NCBI GenBank assembly: GCA_963756715.1
Contig: CAVWOV010000019.1
Location: 186,001-250,000, forward strand
Length of the DNA: 64,000 nucleotides
Direction: 5' to 3'
DNA from: VAZQ01 sp963756715
GTDB taxonomy: Bacteria > Pseudomonadota > Alphaproteobacteria > Rhizobiales > Xanthobacteraceae
In this document: piece by piece, positions 8,198 to 16,563 of the stretch
Layout of the letters: each line of letters starts with the position of its first letter
Position numbering within the stretch: the stretch's first letter is position 1
Notes under the pieces: model-generated
What the model was told of the DNA's origin: nothing
Databases searched by the model: none
What the model saw: only the letters and a program-made list of their open reading frames with translations
Translations under genes and position numbers: made by a program

Positions 8198-9934
8198 CTA
8201 TTCCGCCGCGGCCTGGTCTTTAAGCAGCGTCTCACCCGGACGCACGATGGTGAACTCGACCGGCTCGTCGGCGATCGCGATCGCGCCGGCCTTCTGCCGC
8301 ACCACCGTGAAGGTCGAGGTCGCGAGGTCGCCGGGCTCCGGGAAGTCCTCGCGAAAATGCGCACCGCGGCTGTTCTCGCGCTGCCGCGCGGCAAGCGCGA
8401 TCACGCGGCTGGTCTCGACCAGCGAGCGCAGGTTGAGCCAATCGTGCCACGTCAGGTTGAAGACGCGATCGGCATCCGGCACGCCGGTCGCGAGCAGCTC
8501 CGTCTCGATATCGTCGAGCGCGGTAAGCGCGCGCTCAAGGCCCGCACGGTCGCGCATGATGCCAACGTCCTGCCACATGGCGTCGAGCAGCTTTTCGCGC
8601 AGCCGGTTGAGATCGCCCGGCTTGCGGGTGAACGGGTGCTCGGCGCGCGCGATCTCGGCCGCGATCACGGCCTCGTCCGGCGCGCGACCACCGGCATTCG
8701 CCTTGATCCATCGCGGCATGGTGTCGCCCGCGATGCCGCCGAACACCGTCGAGTTGGCGACGCCGTTGCCGCCGAGCCGGTTGGCGCCATGCATGCCGCT
8801 GGCATCTTCGCCGGCGACGAACAGGCCCGGCAGCTCGGTCGAGGTGTCGACCTTGCAGGCGACGCCACCCATGAAATAGTGCGCCGTCGGCACGACTTCC
8901 ACCAGCCCGCCGGCGAGATCGAAGCCGCAGTCCTCGCAGCGCTCCACCATGCCCTTGAACTGCTTCCGGACGTTCGCGGGCCCGAGGTGGCTCATCTTGA
9001 TATAGAGCCCGCCGTTCGGCGTGGTGCGTCCGGCGCGCATCTCGGAATACAGCGCGCGGCTGACCACGTCGCGCGTCGCCCGTTCGAGCTGCGGGTCGTA
9101 ATCGCCCATGAACCGATGCATGGAGCCGTTGAGCAGGTAGCCGCCGGCGCCGCGCAGACCCTCCTCCAGCACGGTGCCGGTCATGCGCGTATCCGGACCA
9201 GCGAACAGCCCGGTCGGATGGAACTGCACCATCTCCATGTCGCGCAGCGGCAGGCCGAGCCGCAGCGCCATGGCGAGGCCGTCCATGCTCTTGTCGCCCG
9301 ACGGCGTGTGGTAGCGGTACATCGTCGGGCCGCCGCCGGTGCCGAGCAGCACGGCCTGCGCCTCGACGAAACGGAACAAGCCGGTACGGATATCGACGAA
9401 CAGCGCGCCGGCGATCGACGCGCCATCCTTGGACGGAACGAGCGCGACCGCGCGATGCTCCTCCAGGCGGCGGATGCCGGGGCGCGCCCAGACCTGCTCC
9501 ATCAACCGGCTGATGATCTCGATCCCGGTGAGGTCGCCCTTGTGGACGGTGCGGTCGAAGGTCTGGCCGGCGAACGCCTTGCCGTGCAGCGTGCCATCGG
9601 GGTTGCGGTCGAAGAAGCAGCCGATCTCGTTCTCAAGCTCGGTGATGCGTTCGATCGCCTTGGTCACGAGTGTCCAGGCGAGTTCCTGGTGGGGCAGCCA
9701 CTTGCCGCCCTCGATCGTGTCCATGAAATGCCGCTCGACCGAGTCACCCTTGTGGACCGCGACGTTATAGCCGCCCTGCACCATGCGGGTGCAGCCGCAC
9801 TTGCCGATCAGGCCCTTGGTGGCGACCGTGATGTCGAGCGCCGGGTCGGCGGCGTGCGCATGCAGCGCGGCGAACAGCCCGGCGCCGCCCGAGCCGAGAA
9901 TCAGAATATCCGTCTTGAGCCGTTCCAGCGCCAT
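8198..9934 (-). CDS. Succinate dehydrogenase/fumarate reductase-like flavoprotein subunit
   Basis: ATG 9934 gives 578 residues. The FAD-binding GSGGAG motif is at ~14-19, HPTG at ~239, RGAGG at ~261, HYFMGG further on, and NRLGGNGVANSTVFGG near the second FAD contact. Two deviations from housekeeping SdhA/FrdA are visible: the region that normally carries the histidine for covalent FAD (SHT..) reads GCTRMVQGG here, and the RGEGG motif reads RGAGG. FAD is thus probably non-covalent, as in L-aspartate oxidase. It is the fifth gene of the operon and likely oxidises a succinate-like substrate or reduces a fumarate-like one, passing electrons to the Fe-S subunit. Confidence 0.9.
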   Translation of the reverse strand: MALERLKTDILILGSGGAGLFAALHAHAADPALDITVATKGLIGKCGCTRMVQGGYNVAVHKGDSVERHFMDTIEGGKWLPHQELAWTLVTKAIERITELENEIGCFFDRNPDGTLHGKAFAGQTFDRTVHKGDLTGIEIISRLMEQVWARPGIRRLEEHRAVALVPSKDGASIAGALFVDIRTGLFRFVEAQAVLLGTGGGPTMYRYHTPSGDKSMDGLAMALRLGLPLRDMEMVQFHPTGLFAGPDTRMTGTVLEEGLRGAGGYLLNGSMHRFMGDYDPQLERATRDVVSRALYSEMRAGRTTPNGGLYIKMSHLGPANVRKQFKGMVERCEDCGFDLAGGLVEVVPTAHYFMGGVACKVDTSTELPGLFVAGEDASGMHGANRLGGNGVANSTVFGGIAGDTMPRWIKANAGGRAPDEAVIAAEIARAEHPFTRKPGDLNRLREKLLDAMWQDVGIMRDRAGLERALTALDDIETELLATGVPDADRVFNLTWHDWLNLRSLVETSRVIALAARQRENSRGAHFREDFPEPGDLATSTFTVVRQKAGAIAIADEPVEFTIVRPGETLLKDQAAAE

Positions 9935-9942
9935 GTGGACTT

Positions 9943-10293
9943 TCAGAACACTCTCGCGAGGAACACGAATGCGGCGATCACCGAGGCGGCGGCGGCCAGC
10001 AGCGCGAACCGCTTCTGGCCGTTGAGCCAGCCGATGTTCTCTAGCACGAGCAGCCGCAGCCCTCCCAGCATGTGGATCGCGAGCAGGAACACCAGGATCG
10101 TCTCGCCGAGCTTCACAAGCGGCTGGTCGCTCCACCTGAGAAAACCTTCGAGCCTGGCGTCGCCCTCGATCGCCAAGCCGAGCGCGAGGAAATGAATCGG
10201 CAGGAACGCCGCCAGCGCCAGTCCCGACAACCGGTGCACCAGCGCCGCAAGCCACAGCGCGTTGCCGCGGTGAGCGAGCAATCGTGCGATCAC
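9943..10293 (-). CDS. SDH/FRD-like membrane anchor subunit (second anchor)
   Basis: A 116-residue protein with three predicted membrane helices. It starts with GTG at 10293, overlapping the preceding stop (GTGA), so translation is coupled. HRLSG near the first helix resembles the conserved HR.(S/T)G of SdhC-type anchors, and histidines in the first two helices could bind haem b. It ends 8 bases before the flavoprotein start. The role is to anchor the complex and reduce or oxidise quinone. Its similarity to known families is weak outside the helices, and the assignment rests largely on operon position. Confidence 0.8.
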   Translation of the reverse strand: MIARLLAHRGNALWLAALVHRLSGLALAAFLPIHFLALGLAIEGDARLEGFLRWSDQPLVKLGETILVFLLAIHMLGGLRLLVLENIGWLNGQKRFALLAAAASVIAAFVFLARVF

Positions 10294-10619
10294 GGCAGCA
10301 CCACGGCGGCCACGGCGCGCAAGCCAAGCCCGGCGATGCATAGACCGAACACGATGGCGACGATCCCGCTGGCGCGATCGCCCAGCGGCGTCCATTCGGT
10401 CAGCACGGTGCGCAGTCCAATCGGCGCATGGACCGAAGCCGCCACGACGAACAGACCGTAGAACGCGGCCCAGGCGATGCTGCCACGGGTGCGCGCGAGA
10501 ATATCGGCGGCGGAAAGGCCCTTCTGCGTGGCGTAGAAAATCACCGCCAGATGCACCAGCACGAGCGGCGCCATGATGGCCGCGGTCAACCGCTGCCAGA
10601 GATACAGCCGCACGTTCAT
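10290..10619 (-). CDS. SDH/FRD-like membrane anchor subunit (first anchor)
   Basis: ATG at 10619 overlaps the stop of the Fe-S gene (ATGA). The 109-residue product has three hydrophobic segments beginning YLWQRLTAAIMAPLVLVHLAVIF, with a histidine in the first helix and HAPIGLRTV in the second that could ligate haem. Such small paired anchors are typical of SdhC/SdhD. With the next gene it should form the quinone-reactive membrane part of the complex. The sequence is divergent and the call depends on context. Confidence 0.8.
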   Translation of the reverse strand: MNVRLYLWQRLTAAIMAPLVLVHLAVIFYATQKGLSAADILARTRGSIAWAAFYGLFVVAASVHAPIGLRTVLTEWTPLGDRASGIVAIVFGLCIAGLGLRAVAAVVLP

Positions 10620-11338
10620 AGCTTGATCTCGCCCTTCAGGTAGGCCTGCATCGCGCGCCGCTTGAGACCGGCGATCGACGCGGTCGGATTGAGTGCAACC
10701 GGGCAGTGCTCCTGGCACGACTGATGCGAGTGGCAGGCATGACATCCACCGTCGGCGGCGACCGCCGTAAGGCGCTGCACGTTACCGGCATCGCGCTCGT
10801 CGTTGACCAGCGTCCAGGCACGGTTCAGCGCGGCCGGTCCGAGATAGCCGGAGTTCCAACGTACCGTATCGCACGCCGCATAGCAGACGCCGCAATTGAT
10901 GCACTCGATCGCCGCGTCGGCGGCACGTCGCCCGGCGCTGTCGGGCGTGATGCGCTCGATCGGATCGTCGCGCGTCTTCGAGGGCGCAAAGACGCCCTTC
11001 GCTCCTTGCCATTTCTCGAAGAACGGCCGCATGTCGGCGGCGAGGTCCTTGATGACGGGCAAATTTTCCAGCGGGCCGATGGTGAGCCGGCCGTTCGCGA
11101 TCACCTTCGAGACGTGCGTGCGGCAGGTCCAGCGCGGCCGGCCGTTGACCGTCATGGCGCAGGAACCGCACATGCCGACGCGGCAGGCGAACCGATAGGA
11201 AAGCGTCGAGTCGAGATTGCGCTGCACCCACGTCACGATGTCGAGCACGGTCTGGTTCTGGTGCAACGGCACGTCATAGGTCACGTACTTGCCATCGGCG
11301 CCGCCGCGCCACAGCGAGGCCTGAAGCGTCTCGGTCAT
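10616..11338 (-). CDS. SDH/FRD-like iron-sulfur subunit
   Basis: A 240-residue protein from ATG 11338, which overlaps the stop of the upstream molybdoenzyme gene (ATGA). The plant-type [2Fe-2S] site is C52/C57/C60/C72 (CRVGMCGSC...TC). The C-terminal domain has C146/C149/C152/C156 (CINCGVCYAAC) and C199/C202/C208/C212 (CHACHSHQSCQEHCP), matching the [4Fe-4S] and [3Fe-4S] relay of SdhB/FrdB, here with one extra cysteine. It carries electrons between the flavin and the membrane anchors. Length is normal for the family. Confidence 0.92.
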   Translation of the reverse strand: MTETLQASLWRGGADGKYVTYDVPLHQNQTVLDIVTWVQRNLDSTLSYRFACRVGMCGSCAMTVNGRPRWTCRTHVSKVIANGRLTIGPLENLPVIKDLAADMRPFFEKWQGAKGVFAPSKTRDDPIERITPDSAGRRAADAAIECINCGVCYAACDTVRWNSGYLGPAALNRAWTLVNDERDAGNVQRLTAVAADGGCHACHSHQSCQEHCPVALNPTASIAGLKRRAMQAYLKGEIKL

Positions 11339-12438
11339 CACCTCACCGTCACATGCACGCGATGGACCGCATTGTTGCCGAAGCCGACGTTGTCCCACGG
11401 TGGGTCGAGCGGCTGAGTCTCGCCATTGGCATCTGTAGCGCGGCACATCAGTACGTGCTCGCCGGGCGTTGCCTCCCACAGGCAATGCCATCCCCGCCAG
11501 GAAAATTTTTCGCGCGCCGCTTCGAGGATTGCATCGCACCACGCTCCGTCGACGCCGACCGCGACCTGCGTGACCGGAACACCCCCGCCCGACCAGGCGC
11601 GGCCGAAGAGTTCCACCGGGCCGGCGTCAACCACGCGGTGACGCGTGTACCAGTCCGGAATGCCCGGCGGGACCATCAGCGATTTCACCCGCATGGTCGA
11701 GACCGGCGTGCCGGTATCACCCGCCTTCTGCCGATAGATGTAGTTGCCGGCCTGCTGGTAGCCGGTAAACGGTTGCGCCAGCGCTTCGATCCGGTTGAGC
11801 CATTTCACGCTCGCCATGCCATACCAGCCGGGTACCACGAGGCGCAACGGGAAGCCGTTCTGCGGCGGGAGCGGCGCGCCGTTCATCGCCCAGGCGATAA
11901 GGACATCCTCGTCCATGGCGAGCGCCGTCGAAAGGCTGCGGCCATAGTCGTGCTCGACACCGGCATCGAAACCGCGATCGGCGCCGAAGAACGCAACTTC
12001 GCAGGTCTCGGCCTTCAGCCCCGCCTCTGCCAGGACATGACGAAGCGGCGTGCCGGTCCATTCCGCCGTGCCGACGGCGCCATATTCCCACGGCTGGGTC
12101 TGCCAGCGCGGATCGACATTGGCGCGGCCATTGCCGGCGCATTCGAAGGTCACGCGCGAGGTCTTCGCCGGCAGCATCTGGATTTGTGCGAGCGAGAGGC
12201 TCGCCGGATTGTGGACGCAGCCGCCCACCGCGAGCCGCCACTCCTCCGGCGAGGCGACGAAGGGCACGTCAAAATGCGTGAGCAGGAAATGCATCCCGGC
12301 TGGCGTCACATCGTAGCGCAGCGCTTCAAGCGGCAGCCCGGAGTTGCGGTTGGCGAGGCCGACTTCCTCACGCGCAAAATCACCGTTGGTGTGCGAGCGC
12401 GGCGCGGCCCGCAGGCTCGCATCAGGAGCGATATTCAT
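11338..12438 (-). CDS. Sulfite-oxidase-like molybdopterin enzyme
   Basis: ATG 12438 gives 366 residues. The molybdopterin domain is recognised by the molybdenum-ligating cysteine C100 (RVTFECAGNGR), the AEWTGTPL segment and PLRLVVPGWYGMASVKW; the C-terminal ~120 residues match the dimerisation domain. There is no haem domain and no obvious signal peptide, so it resembles the haem-free plant or SorT-type enzymes but may be cytoplasmic. Family reactions are sulfite to sulfate, or related oxygen-atom transfers. It is the first gene of the operon and overlaps the Fe-S subunit gene by one base, which is unusual for this family and argues that its product acts in the same pathway. Confidence 0.88.
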   Translation of the reverse strand: MNIAPDASLRAAPRSHTNGDFAREEVGLANRNSGLPLEALRYDVTPAGMHFLLTHFDVPFVASPEEWRLAVGGCVHNPASLSLAQIQMLPAKTSRVTFECAGNGRANVDPRWQTQPWEYGAVGTAEWTGTPLRHVLAEAGLKAETCEVAFFGADRGFDAGVEHDYGRSLSTALAMDEDVLIAWAMNGAPLPPQNGFPLRLVVPGWYGMASVKWLNRIEALAQPFTGYQQAGNYIYRQKAGDTGTPVSTMRVKSLMVPPGIPDWYTRHRVVDAGPVELFGRAWSGGGVPVTQVAVGVDGAWCDAILEAAREKFSWRGWHCLWEATPGEHVLMCRATDANGETQPLDPPWDNVGFGNNAVHRVHVTVR

Positions 12439-12577
12439 CGTGACGTCGTTCCGGCAAAATCCAAGATTCGAGGCTAGCAAGGTTGGCAGTTGCTGCAAGC
12501 CGTGTTTTGAGTTTCATGTGGTTCCGGGAGCCCGTCCGGGCGCGCCGCAGCAATTCCGATCAAGAGGACAGGCTCCG

Positions 12578-14833
12578 ATGCCCTACTCCGAGTATCGCCC
12601 CGAGCTGATGGGTTCCGCCAGTCTCGACCCGTCCGGCAGCTTCGAGGCCGGTTCCATGCAGAGCTTCACGCTGGTCTATACCGCGGGGCGCTTTGGCGTC
12701 GACGATACCGGCTCGATCAAGATCGGATTCCGGTTCGCGAGCGATTTCGGCCCGGTGCAATTCACCCAGCCGGAGGCGCAGGGTTACACCACCGTGGAGG
12801 CTTCGAACGGCGCCACGCTCGAAACCAAGTGGGAGTTCAAGCGCAACATCCGCCCCTGGAGCCGCTCGCTCTATATCGGCGTGGTCAAGGAATTCCTCGC
12901 GCCCGGCGACACGATTACGATCCGGTTCGGCGACCGGCGCTTTGGCTCGCCGGGCATCCGGCTGCAGACCTATTGCGAGAGCGAGTTCGAGTTCCACGTC
13001 CTGGTCGATGCCATCGCGACCTATGATTATGTCGCGCTTCCCGAATCCCCCAAGATCAAGATTGCGCCCGGGCCGGGGGTAAACTGGTTTGCCTTTCTGC
13101 CGACGAGCGTGCGCGCCGAGACGCCATTCCGGTTGGCGCTGAAGATCGACGACAAGTGGGGCAATCCGTCGGATCTTGTCGACCGGTCCGTCCGGCTCGT
13201 CGCTGACGGCGCGATCGCCGGATTGCCGGCCACCGTGCGCCTCGACAACGGCCGGTTCGGCGCCGTCATCGATGGCTTGCGAGTCGCGGAGCCCGGCGAG
13301 GTGTCGATCCGTGTGCTCGACGATACAGATAAGGAGTTGTGCCGCTCCAATCCGCTGCGGGTGATGCCGAAGGATACCGCGCTGGTTCACTTCTGGGGCG
13401 ACACCCACGGCCAGTCGAACGAAACGCTCGGCACCAACTCGGCGCGGGAATACTTCGAGTTCGGCCGCGACAAGGCGCACGTCGAGGTCATGGGCCACCA
13501 GGGCAACGACTTCCAGATCACCGGCGCGTTCTGGCGCGAACTCAATGCATTGACCAAGGAGTTCGACAAGCCGGACCAGTTCGTCTGCATCCCCGGCTAC
13601 GAGTGGTCAGCCAACACCGCGGTCGGCGGCGACCGGAACGTCCATTACCGGCGCGAAGGCGAGACCATCCATCGCTCATCGCATGCCCAGATCGCCGACG
13701 CCGTGGATATTGTCGACGAACCATCCGATGCGCATACCGCGCACGAGCTGTTCGCGAAGCTGAAGGGCAAGGACTGCGTGGTGGTGGCGCATGTCGGAGG
13801 GCGCTACGCCGACATCAAATATGCACACGACGGGATGCTGGAAGCCGCGGTCGAAGTGCATTCGGCGTGGGGAACGTTCGAATGGCTGGTGCACGATGCG
13901 TTCGAGAAGGACTTCCGCGTCGGGATCGTGGCCAACTCGGACGGTCACAAGGGCCGGCCGGGCGCCTGCTACCCGGGCGCATCGTTCTTCGGCAGCCAGG
14001 GCGGGCTCACCTGCTTTCTCGCCGAGCGGCTTGATCGCGATGCGATCTTCGAGTCGATGCGGCGGCGGCGGCATTACGCAACCACGGGCAACCGGGCGTT
14101 CGCCAGCGTCGCCGTCGAACTCGGTGCGGACGGCGAGGTGTTCGAGCGCGATCCCGCACTGGGACCGTCTCGCACAGAGACGTCGCGGCGGCTCATCATG
14201 GGCGACATCGCCCGCGTGGCCGACGACGAGGTCGAATTCATCATCGACGTGGCGGGCTCCGCCCCGATCGAGCGGCTCGACATCTACGACGGGCTCGACC
14301 TCATCGAGACGGTGCGTCCTTACACCGCGAGCCAACTCGGCAATCGCGTGCGTCTGGTCTACGAGGGCGCCGAGTACCGCGGTCGGGCGCGGACGACAAC
14401 CTGGGACGGCAGCCTTACCGTGCAGGGCAACCGCATCCTGCGCACCGGCGTGATCAACAACTGGAACCTCGATCGCGGCATCCAGGACCAAGGCGGATCG
14501 CATGTTGCCTGGAAGGCGGTGACGACCGGCAATTATGGGGCGATCGACCTTTGGCTCGAGGGCCCGGCGGGCACGCTGGCGTTCAAGACCGCGCCGGTGT
14601 CCGGCGACGTGACGATCGGCGAACTCGGCGTTGAACCGCGGGTCTTTGCGGCCGGCGGTCTCGACCGGGCGATCCGTCTGCAGCGGCTGCCCGACGTGAT
14701 GACCCAATCGGCGATGACGCTGCGGCGCAGGATCAAGGTGCGGCCGGACGGCGATACGCGGCTCTTCATCCGCGTGCAGCAGGAGGACGGCCATCGGCTC
14801 TGGACGAGCCCGATTTACCTGTTCCGACGTTGA
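12578..14833 (+). CDS. DUF3604 family putative metal-dependent hydrolase
   Basis: The start at 12578 is supported by caagagga 10 bases upstream and gives 751 residues, normal for DUF3604. A ~250-residue beta-rich N-terminal region precedes a PHP-like segment with FWGDTHGQS, GHQGNDF, IPGYEWS, HVGG and NSDGHKGRPG, which supply histidines and aspartates suited to a metal site. No signal peptide is visible. No reaction is firmly established for the family. It is transcribed away from the SDH/fumarase/molybdoenzyme operon with 139 bases between starts, which suggests co-regulation. Confidence 0.85.
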   Translation: MPYSEYRPELMGSASLDPSGSFEAGSMQSFTLVYTAGRFGVDDTGSIKIGFRFASDFGPVQFTQPEAQGYTTVEASNGATLETKWEFKRNIRPWSRSLYIGVVKEFLAPGDTITIRFGDRRFGSPGIRLQTYCESEFEFHVLVDAIATYDYVALPESPKIKIAPGPGVNWFAFLPTSVRAETPFRLALKIDDKWGNPSDLVDRSVRLVADGAIAGLPATVRLDNGRFGAVIDGLRVAEPGEVSIRVLDDTDKELCRSNPLRVMPKDTALVHFWGDTHGQSNETLGTNSAREYFEFGRDKAHVEVMGHQGNDFQITGAFWRELNALTKEFDKPDQFVCIPGYEWSANTAVGGDRNVHYRREGETIHRSSHAQIADAVDIVDEPSDAHTAHELFAKLKGKDCVVVAHVGGRYADIKYAHDGMLEAAVEVHSAWGTFEWLVHDAFEKDFRVGIVANSDGHKGRPGACYPGASFFGSQGGLTCFLAERLDRDAIFESMRRRRHYATTGNRAFASVAVELGADGEVFERDPALGPSRTETSRRLIMGDIARVADDEVEFIIDVAGSAPIERLDIYDGLDLIETVRPYTASQLGNRVRLVYEGAEYRGRARTTTWDGSLTVQGNRILRTGVINNWNLDRGIQDQGGSHVAWKAVTTGNYGAIDLWLEGPAGTLAFKTAPVSGDVTIGELGVEPRVFAAGGLDRAIRLQRLPDVMTQSAMTLRRRIKVRPDGDTRLFIRVQQEDGHRLWTSPIYLFRR

Positions 14834-14845
14834 GCCGCCGCGCGC

Positions 14846-15262
14846 TTATCCTCGATTCAGGATCGTGACCCGTCCGGCCTCGGGCTCGATCGTGAGCATG
14901 TCGCCGTTTGCGATCAGCCGTGTCGGGTCGCCGGCCTCGAACCGGTCGACCAGCGTCATCTCGGCGAAAGCGGCGCCCTGCGCCAGGATCGTGTTGGCGC
15001 GGTCGAAGATGATGGCCTTCGGCCCCATGCCGCGTGCCGCCATTTCGCGCAACATCCAGGCCGAGGCGACGCCGCCCTTCGCGGTGACCAGGACGAGAAT
15101 CTTGTCGACGTAGCTCTGGCCATAGAGCTTGTGCGCGGGGCGCGAGAACGTGCCCTTGATCCGGTCGAGGTCGTAACGCGCCGAGAAGTTGTCGTCGGCG
15201 ACCAGCGCGGTGCCGGTGACGGTGGGGCCGACGCCACGATGACATCTGAGCACGATCGGCAT
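14846..15262 (-). CDS. Aconitase X swivel (small) subunit, DUF126
   Basis: A 138-residue protein matching the aconitase X small domain: GTALVADDNFSARYDLD at the N-terminus and GKILVLVTAKGG-like text (KILVLVTAKGGVAS) in the middle, ending with GDMLTIEP. Its ATG shares one base with the large-subunit stop (TAATG). In this type the aconitase swivel domain is a separate chain that pairs with the catalytic subunit. Characterised AcnX enzymes are cis-3-hydroxy-L-proline dehydratase in bacteria and phosphomevalonate dehydratase in archaea. It converges with the DUF3604 gene, stops 12 bases apart. Confidence 0.9.
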   Translation of the reverse strand: MPIVLRCHRGVGPTVTGTALVADDNFSARYDLDRIKGTFSRPAHKLYGQSYVDKILVLVTAKGGVASAWMLREMAARGMGPKAIIFDRANTILAQGAAFAEMTLVDRFEAGDPTRLIANGDMLTIEPEAGRVTILNRG

Positions 15263-16509
15263 TATACGATCCGTCCCGCGACTGCCGAGTCGATGCAATG
15301 CTCGGTGCTGGCAAGCGTCGGCTGGTAGCCGTAGCCGCCGATGATGTTGACGAGCTTGGCCGAGTTGGTGACGAGGCGATGCCAGCCGTTCGCCTCCGCC
15401 ATCTCGCGCGCATAGCTCTGGTAGAAGCAGATGCCGGCGGCGACGATACCGCCCGCGTCCTCGATGCGGCCGGTGAGCCCCATCCGGTCGGCGGCAAACT
15501 TGATCTCGGGCGAGGTGGTGATGACGAGCGCCGTTGACGCGTTGATGCGCCGGCCGTCGAGCAGGACGGCAAGCTTCTCGACTTCGAGCAGCGAAAGCTG
15601 CGGCGCGCCGAACACCACCACATCGACCTTGTCGCCCTTGGCCGCATAGCCGGCGTAGAAGCTTGCAAACTCCGGTTCGCCGATCGTCGTGGCGACAGGG
15701 ACCGGACGTCCTTGAAATGCAGCATCGAGCGTCGGGGCTTCCGGCGTCACACCAGGCATGTGGAATAGCGCAACCGAGCCGAAGCTCGCCAGCGCCGCGC
15801 CGAAGTGCTTGAGCTCATCGGAATTGGGCGCGCGGTCGATGCCACTGACAACCGGCACCTCCCAGTAGCTGTTGGTGATGCGGCCGACGATGCCGCCGAG
15901 CGCGCCCCAGTCGGCGAAATCGCGCGGCTGGCGGGCGACGCTGAAATGCCTGGTGCCGGCGCGGTGGGCATCGAGGTGGTAGCCGTAGCGCGGCGTGCGG
16001 CCGGTCAGCCCGGCGGCGAGCGCCGACGGACCGCCCTCGAAATTGCTGCGCGCGCCCATCACGCCGTTCGAATAGATCACGACACCGGTATCGCCCATGG
16101 CGAGGTGCTCGCCACGCACCGGCGGCAGGATGGTCTGATAGTTGATGCAGGTGTTGGTCATCAGCACGCCCAGCGCCTCGAACGCGCGGATCGCGCGCGC
16201 CTCGATGTCGGCCATGGCGTCGGTCTGCTTGAGCCGCTTGTAGGAATCGAAGTCGAGCCCGCGCGGATCGGTGATGGTCGGCACGCGCACGCGCCGCTCG
16301 CCGGCCGGCAGGGCGGCGAGACCTTCCAGCCAGCGCACGCCCTCCTCGCCCAGGCTTTCGGTGTCGGCCATGACGTGCGCCTGACCGACCGGCACGAAGT
16401 CGGGCGCGTCGAAAAAATCGCCGACTTCGCACTGGTGGCGAAGCGCCCATTGCCGCGCGGCGCCATGCTCACCCGCGAGCATGGCGCGCTCTTCGTCCGT
16501 CAATCGCAC
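15262..16509 (-). CDS. Aconitase X catalytic (large) subunit, DUF521
   Basis: GTG at 16509 opens a 415-residue protein with the N-terminal MRLTDEERAMLAGEHG signature, the cysteine segment MTNTCINYQTILPP, and GERHLAMGDTG-like text (GEHLAMGDTGVVIYSNGV), all typical of AcnX. The family dehydrates hydroxy acids using an Fe-S cluster. It sits 54 bases downstream of a Bug receptor on the same strand and overlaps its small subunit by one base, so uptake and dehydration are probably one pathway. No proline racemase or pyrroline reductase is nearby, so a hydroxyproline role is unproven. Confidence 0.9.
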   Translation of the reverse strand: MRLTDEERAMLAGEHGAARQWALRHQCEVGDFFDAPDFVPVGQAHVMADTESLGEEGVRWLEGLAALPAGERRVRVPTITDPRGLDFDSYKRLKQTDAMADIEARAIRAFEALGVLMTNTCINYQTILPPVRGEHLAMGDTGVVIYSNGVMGARSNFEGGPSALAAGLTGRTPRYGYHLDAHRAGTRHFSVARQPRDFADWGALGGIVGRITNSYWEVPVVSGIDRAPNSDELKHFGAALASFGSVALFHMPGVTPEAPTLDAAFQGRPVPVATTIGEPEFASFYAGYAAKGDKVDVVVFGAPQLSLLEVEKLAVLLDGRRINASTALVITTSPEIKFAADRMGLTGRIEDAGGIVAAGICFYQSYAREMAEANGWHRLVTNSAKLVNIIGGYGYQPTLASTEHCIDSAVAGRIV

Positions 16510-16563
16510 GTCAGATACCCGGGATGAGAGGAAGGGCCGCTCGCCGCGGCCCCGATTGGCAAC

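Noticed and set aside
7373..10195. 940-codon open frame on the plus strand
   Set aside because: It is antisense to the hydratase and flavoprotein genes, which have strong family motifs; composition is Arg/Ala/Asp-rich without domain text.
8198..11338. Housekeeping TCA-cycle succinate dehydrogenase
   Set aside because: Operon partners, the missing flavin histidine, RGAGG and small divergent anchors argue for a specialised complex.
13676..14794. 372-codon minus-strand frame
   Set aside because: Antisense to DUF3604, whose motifs are clear.
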